DNA of 64,000 nucleotides from assembly GCA_947625045.1 (NCBI GenBank), contig CANQMW010000012.1, positions 24,555-88,554 on the forward strand, read 5' to 3'. Origin of the DNA: an uncultured Oscillospiraceae bacterium. Lineage in GTDB: Bacteria > Bacillota > Clostridia > Oscillospirales > Oscillospiraceae. Positions 26,701 to 34,100 of the stretch are shown here, one piece after another. Position numbers and translations under genes: made by a program. Position 1 is the stretch's first letter. Every line of letters begins with the position of its first letter. The notes beneath the pieces were generated by a model. It made no database searches. It saw only the letters and a list, made by a program, of their open reading frames with translations, and had not been told where the DNA came from.

Positions 26701-29700
26701 CGCGCCCTGCTCATAGAGCTCTTTTACCTTGGCCGCGTCCTGTTCCACGCCGGCGCCGGCCTGATAGACCTGGCCCATGTAGCCGTATGCCTCGGGTACG
26801 CCGTGGGCCGCCGCGTCCTCCAGCAGCTCCAGGCCCTTGGCCTCATCCTTCTCCGTACCCAGGCCCATGATGTACATCACGCCAAGCTGGTTCTCGGCCT
26901 CGAAGATATCGTCCTCCGCCGCGGCGGTGAAATACGCAAGGGCCTTTTCATAGTCCTGCTCCACGCCGTAGCCATGCCCATAGAGATAGCCCAGCACCAG
27001 CTGGTTATAGCTGTAATCCTCATCCTCCAAGGCGGTCTCAAGGGCTTGGGCAAAGAGTTCCGCCGCCTTGTCCTTATCCATCTCCACGCCCTGGCCCTGC
27101 TCATAGAGCCAGCCCAGGTACAGCATGGCCTCGGCGTCGCCCTGGTCCGCGGCCTTCTGATACCACGCCGCGGCTTTGGCATAATCTACGTCTACCACGC
27201 CGTAGCCGTAGTCATAGTACCGGCCCAGGGAAGTCTGGCCGTCCACATAGCCCAGCTCCGCGGACTGGGTGTAGAGCTCAAAAGCCTTTTCCTTGTCCAT
27301 CTCCACGCCCATGCCGTAGTCATAGAACCAGCCGTCGCTCTCCAAAGCGTAGCCCAGTTCATCGTCGTCCTGGGTGCGGGTCATGGACTGCTCATAGTAC
27401 TCCCGCGCCTTGGCATAGTCCTCCTCCACGCCCTGGCCATACATGTACATGTCGGCCAGATAGAAGCAGACGTTGGCATCCCCCAGGGCCTCGCCCTCGG
27501 TCAGGAGCTCCATGGCCTTTTCATAGTCCCGCTCCACGCCGGTGCCGGTCTTATAGGCGCCGCCCAGATAGTAGTATGCCATCGGCACGCCGTGGGCCGC
27601 CGCGTCGGAGAGCAGTTCAATGCCCTTGGCCCCGTCCTTCTCCGTGCCGAGGCCCCGCAGATACATCATGCCCAGCTCACATTCGGCCTCGAAGATATCG
27701 TCCTCCGCCGCCGCGGTGAGGTACGCCAGGGCCTTTTCATAGTCCTGTTCCACGCCGGTGCCGTCCAGGTAAAGGTAGCCCAGCACCAGCGCGTTATAGC
27801 TGTAGTCCTCATCCTCCGAGGCTGCCTCAAGAGCCTGGGCATAGAACTCGTCGGCTTTCGCCTGATCCATCTCCACGCCCGCGCCCTGCTCATAGAGCCA
27901 GGCCAGATACAGCATGGCCTCCGCGTCGCCCTGGTCCGCCGCCTTCTGGTAGAGCTCCGCCGCCGTGGCGTAATCCTTGTCCATTATGCCGTAGCCATAG
28001 TCGTAGAACCGTCCCAGGGAGGTCTGGCCGTCCTTATAACCCAGCTCCGCCGACTGAGTGTAGAGCTCAAAGGCCTTGGCCTTGTCCATCTCCACGCCCA
28101 TGCCGTACTCGTAGAACCAGCCGTCGCACTCCAAAGCGTAGCCCAAGTCATCGTCGCCCTGGGGGCGGGTCATGGACTGCTCGTAGTACTCCCGCGCCTT
28201 GGCGTAGTCCTTCTCCACGCCCATGCCGTACATATACATGTCGGCCAGGTAGAAGCAGACGTCGACGGCGCCCAAGGCCTCGCCCTGTTCCAGATACTCC
28301 GCGGCCTTGGCATAATCCTGCTCCACGCCAGTGCCATCCACATAGGCGTGGCCCAGATAGTAGTATGCCTCAGGCACGCCACGCTCCGCCGCGTCTTCCA
28401 GCATCTCAATGCCCTTGGCCTCGTCCTTCTCTGTGCCGAGACCCCCGAGATACATCGAACCCGCATGGCACTCGGCCTCGAAGATATCGTCCTCCGCCGC
28501 GGCGGTAAGGTACGCCAAGGCCTTTTCATAATCCTGTTCCACACCGGTGCCGTCCAGGTAAAGGTAGCCCAGCACCAGCTGATTGTAGCTGTAGTCCTCG
28601 TCCTCCGAGGCAGTCTCCAGGGCCTGCGCGTAGAACTCGTCGGCCTTGGCCTGGTCCATATCCACGCCCTGGCCCTGCTCATAGAGCCAGGCCAGGTACA
28701 GCATGGCCTCGGCGTCGCCCTGGTCCGCGGCCTTCTGGTACCACTCCGCGGCCTTTGTATAGTCACTGTCCACTACGCCGTAGCCGTAGTCGTAGAACCG
28801 GCCCAGGGAAGTCTGGCCGTCCACATAGCCCAGCTCCGCCGACTGGGTGTAGAGCTGGAAGGCCTTGGCCTTGTCCATCTCCACGCCCATGCCGTACTCA
28901 TAGAACCAGCCGTCGTTCTCCAAAACGTAGCCCAGGGTCTCGTCGCTCAGCCCGTCAAAAGTCACGGCCTGCTCATAGTACTCCCGCGCCTTGGCATAGT
29001 CCTCCTCCACGCCTTGGCCGTACATATACATGTCGGCCAGGAAGAGGCAGACGTTAGGCTCATCCAGGGCCTCGGCCTCGTCAAACAGCTCCAGAGCCTT
29101 GCTGAAGTCCTGGTCCACACCTTCGCCGTAGTAGTACATGGCGCCCAGTCCCTCTATGGCCTCGGGCATGTTCATGTCCGCGCACTCGTTCAAAAGCTCC
29201 AAGGCCTTGTCGTACTCGCCCGCCTCATAATAGCACAGTGCCAGGTCGAACATGCCGTCCGGGTCGCCCAGCTCCGCGGAGGCGGTGAGGTATTCCATCG
29301 CCTTGCCGGCGTCTTCCTCCACACCCAGGCCGTACTTATAAATATAGCCCAGGAGGAAATAGCCGTTGTCATACTGCGCCTCCTCGCCGGCGTCGGTAAG
29401 GGTCTCCAGCGCCTGGCCGTAGAGCTCGTCGGCCTTGGCCTCGTCCTGCTCCACGCCCAAGCCGTTGGCGTAAAGGTCGCCCAGGAAGATCATGCCGCCC
29501 GCGTCACCCTGGTCCGCGGCCTTCTGATACCACTCCGCCGCCTGGGCGAAGTCTATATCCACCACGCCGTAGCCGAACTGATAGATCCGGCCCACGAACT
29601 GCTGGGAATAGGCGGAGCCGGCCGACCCGGTCTGGGAAAACAGCTCCAGGGCCTTTTCATAGCTCTGCTCTATGCCCTGGCCAAAGAAATACGACTCGGC

Positions 29701-30231
29701 CAGGTTCTCGATGCACTGGGTCTTGACGGGCCCATCCGCGCATTCCTCCATGGCCTTGGTCCAGCACTCCACGGCCTTGGCATAGTCCTTCTCCGTGCCC
29801 TCGCCATAGAAGTAGGCGGTGCCCAGGTTGCCATAGGCGTCGGGGGTCAGCTCCGCCGCCTTGGTGAACAGCTCAAAGGCCTTGGCTGCATCCTTTTCCA
29901 CGCCCTCGCCCAGGACATACATCACGCCCAAGGCGTCCATGCTGCTGCCGTCGCCGCCGTCCGCGGCCTTCTGGTACATCTCTGCGGCCTTGGCCAGGTC
30001 CTGCTCCACCCCGTCGCCGGAGTAATACATCGTACCCAACTTGGCGCTGGCGGGGGCATAGTCCTTCTCCGCCGCCTTTTCAAGCAGCTCCTCGCCCTTG
30101 GCGGTGTCGCCGCCCTCCAGGGCCTCTATGGCCTCGTCATACATCTCCTCGGGCTTTTTCCCGCAGCCCGCGCACAGTCCCAGCAGCATGGCCGCCGCCA
30201 GGATGAATGCCAATACTTTTCGAAGCTTCAT
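23752..30231 (-). CDS. Giant Sel1-repeat lipoprotein (2159 residues)
   Basis: The N-terminus MKLRKVLAFILAAAMLLGLC is a lipoprotein signal with Cys at 20 and 23 (lipobox-like LCAGC), so the protein is probably anchored outside the membrane. The rest is about 55 Sel1-type (tetratricopeptide-like) repeats of 36 residues with the core G-x-G-V-E-x-D-x-x-K-A and A-x-Y-L-G; my count is by eye. An Ala/Glu/Pro-rich linker near residue 1750-1775 splits off the last ten repeats. The protein is very acidic. Sel1 repeats bind partner proteins, so a large scaffold or peptide-binding role is possible. The frame is open throughout. The neighbouring small peptides may be ligands or cargo; this is inference. 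Confidence 0.9.
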   Translation of the reverse strand: MKLRKVLAFILAAAMLLGLCAGCGKKPEEMYDEAIEALEGGDTAKGEELLEKAAEKDYAPASAKLGTMYYSGDGVEQDLAKAAEMYQKAADGGDGSSMDALGVMYVLGEGVEKDAAKAFELFTKAAELTPDAYGNLGTAYFYGEGTEKDYAKAVECWTKAMEECADGPVKTQCIENLAESYFFGQGIEQSYEKALELFSQTGSAGSAYSQQFVGRIYQFGYGVVDIDFAQAAEWYQKAADQGDAGGMIFLGDLYANGLGVEQDEAKADELYGQALETLTDAGEEAQYDNGYFLLGYIYKYGLGVEEDAGKAMEYLTASAELGDPDGMFDLALCYYEAGEYDKALELLNECADMNMPEAIEGLGAMYYYGEGVDQDFSKALELFDEAEALDEPNVCLFLADMYMYGQGVEEDYAKAREYYEQAVTFDGLSDETLGYVLENDGWFYEYGMGVEMDKAKAFQLYTQSAELGYVDGQTSLGRFYDYGYGVVDSDYTKAAEWYQKAADQGDAEAMLYLAWLYEQGQGVDMDQAKADEFYAQALETASEDEDYSYNQLVLGYLYLDGTGVEQDYEKALAYLTAAAEDDIFEAECHAGSMYLGGLGTEKDEAKGIEMLEDAAERGVPEAYYYLGHAYVDGTGVEQDYAKAAEYLEQGEALGAVDVCFYLADMYMYGMGVEKDYAKAREYYEQSMTRPQGDDDLGYALECDGWFYEYGMGVEMDKAKAFELYTQSAELGYKDGQTSLGRFYDYGYGIMDKDYATAAELYQKAADQGDAEAMLYLAWLYEQGAGVEMDQAKADEFYAQALEAASEDEDYSYNALVLGYLYLDGTGVEQDYEKALAYLTAAAEDDIFEAECELGMMYLRGLGTEKDGAKGIELLSDAAAHGVPMAYYYLGGAYKTGTGVERDYEKAMELLTEGEALGDANVCFYLADMYMYGQGVEEDYAKAREYYEQSMTRTQDDDELGYALESDGWFYDYGMGVEMDKEKAFELYTQSAELGYVDGQTSLGRYYDYGYGVVDVDYAKAAAWYQKAADQGDAEAMLYLGWLYEQGQGVEMDKDKAAELFAQALETALEDEDYSYNQLVLGYLYGHGYGVEQDYEKALAYFTAAAEDDIFEAENQLGVMYIMGLGTEKDEAKGLELLEDAAAHGVPEAYGYMGQVYQAGAGVEQDAAKVKELYEQGAAMRDLWSMKALGDIYMFADGVEQDTAKAFEYYSQAAEDGYADAMYMVGDFYENGFGAVDIDLAKAVEWYERAAEQDQPEALYYLARDYDEGFGVEQDEAKSQELYDRLAAQLTAIDESELSGAEARVLACLYDYGKGVEQDETRSVELMAAAAEMDDWRAVYDLGQCYFYGYGVEEDKAEAAELYTQAAEHGVRRAMYDLGYMYYSGDSVDQDYDKAIELYTKAAEQELPEAYYALGWMYDNGKGMEEDNAQAIEYYEKAAALGNASALGQLGYMYNVGEGVEKDPGKAFELYTQAAELGSGAAANNLGLMYENGDGVERDYAKAAEYYAQSADMGRSRAMCNLAELYLYGKGVERDAAKALELAQKAADAGDSYGMLLMGELYDEGYGAVDVDDAKAVEWYEKAIEADDENAKAMVQLGWMYDYGEGVEQDEAKADELYAQALPLLQEWEEEDNLSSSEQYVLGEMYLHGYGVEKDEAKGVELLAAAAEDDDPDALFALGTCYYFGNGVEKDEAKGVEYLTAAAGWSEPAAFFALGTLYWRGNGVEQDQAKGRELLEQAAALGIEEAAQVLEKLAAEPEEETAEDAAPAENAPAAEDAFDKAMAYVYGDGVEQDYEKAFELFSQAAEQDDPNAWEWLGYMYYAGEGVEQDYEQALACYTAAAELGSASAAFDVGVMHDYGEGTEQDYAKAMEWYEKAAEMGSTDALNNIGCLYEYGDGVERDYAKAAEYYAQAADQGDSMAAANLSWLYACGLGVERDESKAFELAQAAADAGESAGMCQLAKFYEYGYGVVERDDAKAVEWYEKALEADDETVEAMIELGAFFKDGDGEEKDEARAEELFGRAAELLLAWEAEDELDISDKRTLGMLYLDGYGVEQDYEKAAELLADAAGDNDREAMYMLGLCYLAGQGVEQNTEKALELLTGAAEQGEYYAMEILGMVYERGKVVDADLDMARQFYEQAAALGLDRAAQRLADLAEVSQ
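24100..25765 (-). repeat. Second duplicated block (~1.2-kb offset) in the Sel1 gene
   Basis: A run of repeats around GDGVERDYAKAAEYYAQ, then the VEWYEKA segment, recurs 1206 bases (402 residues) away, for example at 24526 and 25732. It is more diverged than the 790-bp units, so it is an older duplication. Confidence 0.7.
26670..29040 (-). repeat. Three tandem ~790-bp higher-order repeats in the Sel1 gene
   Basis: Blocks beginning with LADMYMYG recur with offsets of 792 and 789 bases (marker TGTCGGCCAG at 29031, 28239 and 27450). Each unit encodes about 263 residues, roughly seven Sel1 repeats, in the same order (for example YGMGVEMDK, SELGY, EDEDYSYN, EDDIFEAE). Nucleotide identity is high, pointing to recent tandem duplication. 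Confidence 0.85.
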
Positions 30232-30259
30232 TTTATGTACCTCCCCGGTTTAATATTTT

Positions 30260-30316
30260 TTATTCAGACAGGTCCGCCAGGGCCTCATTGCTCTTTTTTG
30301 TCTCGCCGCTTTCCAT
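30260..30316 (-). pseudogene. Truncated double-glycine leader fragment
   Basis: A tiny reading frame of 18 codons (MESGETKKSNEALADLSE) matches the first part of the peptide leaders, including the same upstream ribosome site AAAAGGAGAACG, but stops before the Gly-Gly and has no core. It looks like a decayed copy left by duplication. It lies just before the Sel1 gene, and might still act as a short leader ORF. Confidence 0.65.
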
Positions 30317-30343
30317 GTTCGTTCTCCTTTTCTGACTATTTCA

Positions 30344-30577
30344 CTACCGTCTCGCCTGCCGTACTGTATAGCCCTTTTTCCGGCGATCATCCATGCAGCT
30401 CGGACATAATGAACAGTTCACATCGCCGCACAGACAGTGCTGAACGCTTTTGTCCTGCCGGAGACAATCAATACATATCAAATACTGTTCAGTGCTGTCG
30501 TCTGTCCCACCGGAGACCTTGTCCAGCGCCTCGTCGGCCAGTTCTTCGCTGCTCTTTTTGGCCTCGTTGTCGTTCAT
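30344..30577 (-). CDS. Cysteine-rich double-glycine leader peptide 2
   Basis: A 77-residue peptide with a 24-residue leader (MNDNEAKKSSEELADEALD then KVSGG) and a 53-residue core with seven cysteines in CIDC, HCLC, NCSLC and PSC groups, ending in a basic tail (DDRRKKGYTVRQARR). The cysteine spacing could bind zinc or form disulfides. The start ATG follows GGAG by seven bases. The core is unlike those of the other three peptides while the leader is nearly the same, which is typical of RiPP-like precursor families. Confidence 0.8.
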   Translation of the reverse strand: MNDNEAKKSSEELADEALDKVSGGTDDSTEQYLICIDCLRQDKSVQHCLCGDVNCSLCPSCMDDRRKKGYTVRQARR

Positions 30578-30597
30578 GATCGTTCTCCTTTTGATCC

Positions 30598-30804
30598 TCA
30601 CGCCTTATCGGGGCAGGACGTATTGCCCAATTTCAAAAAGCCACCAGTCGGAGCACCGTAGGGACAGCCATCATAAAAGTGACAGCAGACGTCGCAATTG
30701 TTCTCTTTAAATACTTCCCAAGAAGTATACCTCCCCCCTGCCACCTTGTCCAGGGCGTCGTCGGGCAGGGCTTCGCTGCCTTTTTTGTTTTCATTGTTTT
30801 CCAT
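30598..30804 (-). CDS. Cysteine-rich double-glycine leader peptide 3
   Basis: A 68-residue peptide with a 24-residue leader (MENNENKKGSEALPDDALD then KVAGG) and a 44-residue core. The core has five cysteines, with NNCDVCCHFYDGC and NTSCP, a pattern shared with peptide 1 (NNCDSCQLYWDC, NAKCP). The start follows AAAAGGAG. Peptides 1 and 3 may therefore have the same fold or modification, although they lie on opposite sides of the 6.5-kb Sel1 gene. Confidence 0.8.
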   Translation of the reverse strand: MENNENKKGSEALPDDALDKVAGGRYTSWEVFKENNCDVCCHFYDGCPYGAPTGGFLKLGNTSCPDKA

Positions 30805-30817
30805 GGCGGTTCTCCTT

Positions 30818-31048
30818 TTACCTTTTCCAACCGCTGAGTTGATACCAGCAGGTCTCACAAAACCATACTCCATCGGTCCTTTTGAAGGCGGCGTTGCCGC
30901 TGACCGATTTGTGGCAGTTGCTGCACTCGTGATCGGAATAGAGTTCATCGAACTCGAGCATCTCGCTTGCCCAGCTTCGACTCCCGCCGGCGACCATATC
31001 CAGCGCCTCGTCGGTCAGCTCCTCAAAGCTCTTTTTATTGTTTTCCAT
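30818..31048 (-). CDS. Double-glycine leader peptide 4 with zinc-ribbon-like core
   Basis: A 76-residue peptide with a 22-residue leader (MENNKKSFEELTDEALDMV then AGG) and a 54-residue core holding two CXXC pairs (HECSNCHKS and WFCETCWYQL). The two knuckles 25-30 residues apart look like a zinc ribbon or LIM-type half, unusual behind an export leader. The start follows AAAGGAG at the same spacing as in peptides 2 and 3. It is the first peptide gene after the ATP-grasp gene. Confidence 0.78.
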   Translation of the reverse strand: MENNKKSFEELTDEALDMVAGGSRSWASEMLEFDELYSDHECSNCHKSVSGNAAFKRTDGVWFCETCWYQLSGWKR

Positions 31049-31123
31049 GACGGTTCTCCTTTCTGGCTTCTGTCCCTTTATACGACCCACCGGGGCAAAA
31101 GGGCCAAAGATGACCCGCTTTTT

Positions 31124-32062
31124 TCATGCGTTCTCCCTGCTGTTCCACGCGGACAGCAATATGTCCTCTACCATTTCCTCGTAGGCTATCCCGGAGTACT
31201 CCGCCGCCCGGGGCATCAGGCTCTCCCGCTTCAGCCCCGGCACCGCGTTTATCTCCAACGTGTAGATGCGGCCCGTATCGTGGCTCACCATGAAGTCCAC
31301 CCGGCCCACATCCTTCGCGCCGGTGATCTTAAATACCTTCTCCGCCGTCCGCTCCATCTGGTGGAGCAGCTTTTCATCCAGCTTCGGCGGCTCCACGCCG
31401 TACTCCCCGGTGAACAGCGTCAGGTCGTTCTTCTTATGTACCCGCGCGCCGGACAGGGTCTCCACACCCTCCACGCACTTGAGGGTGATGAGCTTCCCCT
31501 CCTTTTCAAAGAGCCCCACGGTGTAAAAGCCCCCGTCGATGAACTCTTCCAATAAGATGGGGTCGTCGAATTTAAACACATGGGCCATCTTGGGCAGGTC
31601 CTCCGGGGAGCGTATCAGCTCTATGCCAAAGCTGCCCCCCTGGCTGGGCGCCTTCGCCACGAAGGGATAGCCCAGCGCGGCATAGTCGAAGTCTCCCCGG
31701 TCGTATTCCTCCTTCCGCAGGATGGTCCACCGGGGCGTGGGCACGCCGTAGTGGTCGAAGAGAAACTTGCAGAGGATCTTATCGTTGATGAGCATGGCCG
31801 CGTGGGTGCGGCTGCCCGTATAGGGGATCCCCTCGTGGTCCAGCATGGCCTGCAGGGTCCCGTCGCCGTGGTACTTTCCCTGCACGCAGAGATAGACGAT
31901 GTCAGCCTTCTCCCGCCGCAGGGCATGGACCATGTCCCGGCCGTATTCCAGCATGCATACGTCATAGCCCTTCTGCCGCAGGACGCTTTCTATGCTCTTG
32001 GCATTCTTTGTGGAGGCCCCCGCCTCGCTGGAGGTACCGCCGTATACGATAGCAACTTTCAT
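31124..32062 (-). CDS. ATP-grasp ligase, D-Ala-D-Ala ligase-like
   Basis: A 312-residue ATP-grasp enzyme with the Ddl layout: VAIVYGGTSSEAG start, the PSQGGSFGIELI serine loop, EEFIDGGFYTVGLF, and the metal-binding YTLEINAVPGL near the C-terminus. It could make D-Ala-D-Ala for the wall, but the opening GGTSSEAGAS differs from the usual GGxSxEHEVS, no mur genes are near, and it sits immediately before three leader-bearing peptide genes. A peptide-modifying or dipeptide ligase is therefore also possible. The ATG follows AAAGGAG by nine bases. Confidence 0.82.
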   Translation of the reverse strand: MKVAIVYGGTSSEAGASTKNAKSIESVLRQKGYDVCMLEYGRDMVHALRREKADIVYLCVQGKYHGDGTLQAMLDHEGIPYTGSRTHAAMLINDKILCKFLFDHYGVPTPRWTILRKEEYDRGDFDYAALGYPFVAKAPSQGGSFGIELIRSPEDLPKMAHVFKFDDPILLEEFIDGGFYTVGLFEKEGKLITLKCVEGVETLSGARVHKKNDLTLFTGEYGVEPPKLDEKLLHQMERTAEKVFKITGAKDVGRVDFMVSHDTGRIYTLEINAVPGLKRESLMPRAAEYSGIAYEEMVEDILLSAWNSRENA

Positions 32063-32098
32063 GTGTTTATACTCCTTTTCTTTCCGGGCAGCCCGGTA

Positions 32099-33874
32099 TC
32101 AGATCGTGATGAGCAGGTTGTTCATATCCATCGTGTTGGTGTAGGTCACATCCTTGGAGAGAGACAACACCAGGCGGATGCCCACATTTTCCTCCGGATG
32201 CTCCGGGTCCAGGGTCCAGGAGCGGACCTTCTCCTTCAGGTCGAACTTGGCGCAGTCGTCCCGCAGCCGCAGCAGCACGTCCCCGTCCCGCAGTATGACC
32301 CGGATGTCCACGCTGTGCCGTTTTCCGTCGGCGAAGCCGTAGGTCACCGTGTTGCCCGCCATCTCCTCCACGCACAGCGCCGCCAGATAGCTCCTTCGCC
32401 GGTCTACGTCGTGGCTGGAGCAGAAGGCACTGATATGCTGAGAAAGGCCTATGACCTGCTCCATGGCCGTGACGGACACGGATATGTAGTCGCTCTCAGG
32501 CAGGCTGAAGCCCCGGGGCAGGAACAGGAGCTTTTCCGCCCCTTTCGCGTCCGTATCGCGCCGCAGCGCGCCGCAAAGGAGGAACACCGCCAGCGTCACG
32601 AGCTGACTTACGCAATAGGCCGCCCACACGCCGTTGATGCCGAACAGTTTTCCCAGCACGGCCACGCATGCCACCAGGCTTATGAGCTCGTTGCCGATGT
32701 TGATGGTATAGGCGCGGCGCCGGTCCCCCAGGGCCGTCAGGTAGTTGCCCACGCACATGTTCACCGCCATGGGCGGCAGGGACAGGGCAAACCAGCGCAG
32801 CGCGTTGGCCGCCATCTTTTTGGCCTACGGCGCGTCCGGCAGATAAAACGCCGCCAGGGCTGGTGCGAACAGAATCACAGCGCCGGCAATGACGCTCATC
32901 AGGCCGACAGCGTACCACAGCGTCACCCGCACGGTCTGCTTCAGGCCGTTCACGTCCTTCTCCCCCGCGTACACGCCGGTCATCAGCATCACCGCCCCAG
33001 CCATGCCCACGATGGGGCTGCGGACCACCAGTTTCACATTACTCTGCGCCGACAGGGCCGACAGCCCCGCCGTGGCGGCCACGGACAGGACAATGCTGTT
33101 GATGAGGATGGGCCCTATGGCCCGGCATATCTGGGTGGCGCCGCTGGGAAGGCCCCCCGCGACGATCTTCGGCGTCAGCCGCCAGTTCATATCCTTGGCC
33201 CGGAAGTGGAAGAGCCGGTCCTTCTTCCTGAAATGGGTCAGAAGCACCGCCAGGGCCGCGTAGTTGCTGACCGCTGTGCCCAGGCCCAGGCCCAGCAACC
33301 CCATCTTCATCACGACCATAAACAGGACGTCGCCGATCACGTCCACTACCGTGATGGTCAGACTTGCCACGGTGGTCCGTTTCGCCCCGCCGTCCAGCTG
33401 GACGATAGGCGAGAGGATAGCCACCATGATGAGGCCCGGCGTGCCGGTGAAGAGGCCTATGAGATAGGCTCTGGCATAGGGCAGAAGCTCCGCTGAGGCG
33501 CCCCGGGCGCCCAGCAGCCGCGCGAAGGGCCCCGCCAGGATGATCCCCACTGCCGTCATCACGCAGGACAGTACCATCCCCAGTGTGCAGCACAGGGAGA
33601 ATATCCGGTCCGCCTCGTCCAGCCGGCCGCTTCCCACGCTGCGGGCGCACATGGTCTGACAGCTGGTCATCAGCACGCCGCTGATGACGGCGGCGATGCT
33701 GTAGTAGGGCGTACATATGCCCAGGGCGGCCAGCTCCGCCGCGCCCAGCAGCCGCCCGGCCATGGCCCCGTCCACCAGGGTCGCCGCGGCGTGGGCCAAT
33801 TCCATCATGGTCATCACGATCATGGCGCCGAAAAACTGCTTATAGATCACAGATGATGTATGGGCTTTTTCCAT
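32099..33874 (-). pseudogene. MATE transporter fused to RsbW-like ATPase, interrupted by an in-frame TAG
   Basis: Two open parts in the same frame are separated only by one TAG (32825-32827) and three sense codons. The first 349 residues form the N-terminal ten or so helices of a MATE exporter (ELAHAAATLVDGAMAGRLLG start). The second part continues the last helices (NALRWFALSLPPMAVNM) and then has a GHKL ATPase domain with N-box EEMAGNTVTYGF, G1-like LRDDCAKFD and G2-like ENVGIRLV, as in SpoIIAB/RsbW anti-sigma kinases. The downstream ATG has no ribosome site. A GAG-to-TAG change is the simplest explanation; sequencing error or readthrough are alternatives. nrdG and an AraC gene also end in TAG, so general recoding is unlikely. 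Confidence 0.85.
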
Positions 33875-33915
33875 CTTTCCTCTCCCTTGTCTTAAGGCAA
33901 TATTCTACCTATTAG

Positions 33916-33944
33916 ATTTTATCACGGCCGCCGGAGCCCTTCAA
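33916..33944 (-). promoter_or_regulatory. Promoter of the MATE/peptide locus
   Basis: TTGAAG and TAAAAT are separated by 17 bases on the minus strand, about 40 bases before the MATE start. The -35 box is the last part of the 54-bp element described separately. No other clear promoter or terminator was seen down to the methyltransferase-STAS gene, so one long transcript is possible. Confidence 0.65.
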
Positions 33945-33991
33945 CGAGTGAGTCCTGACGTTTTCGCAGTCAGACCTGACTTTTGCGAAGT
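33938..33991 (-). repeat. 54-bp promoter-proximal element, copy A
   Basis: Read on the minus strand it starts ACTTCGCAAAAGTCAGG and ends TTGAAGG, with internal CGAAAACGTCAGG. It matches copy B (36425-36478) at 46 of 54 positions without gaps, and 35 of the first 38. Both copies end in the -35 box of a promoter. The two copies are inverted around tex. It may be an activator site shared by two genes or an IS-type end with an outward -35 box. Confidence 0.8.
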
Positions 33992-34027
33992 GGGCCCGTT
34001 GGCCTTTCAACGATACCCCCCCATCGC

Positions 34028-34056
34028 TTGCGCTGAAGGCTCGCCCCTGTTATAAT
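34028..34056 (+). promoter_or_regulatory. tex promoter
   Basis: TTGCGC and a consensus TATAAT are separated by 17 bases, 44 bases before the tex start. Confidence 0.75.
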
Positions 34057-34100
34057 GGCATCCATGCCAAAATGAGACCGATGAAAAGGAACGACAGACC

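Noticed and set aside
24040..29900. Regularly spaced DNA repeats resembling a CRISPR array
   Set aside because: The repeats are about 108-111 bases apart, in frame, and encode Sel1 repeats; there are no unique 30-40-base spacers and no cas genes.
25291..30579. A 1762-residue open frame on the plus strand opposite the Sel1 gene
   Set aside because: It is the mirror of a periodic coding sequence: the 36-residue repeats remove stops from the antisense frame too. It has no ribosome site and its translation is a low-quality repeat of VLLHALAV-type segments.
32825..32827. TAG as a pyrrolysine codon in the MATE-ATPase gene
   Set aside because: TAG ends other ordinary genes in the window (nrdG, AraC at 18474), no PYLIS-type structure was evident, and the position corresponds to a non-catalytic loop.
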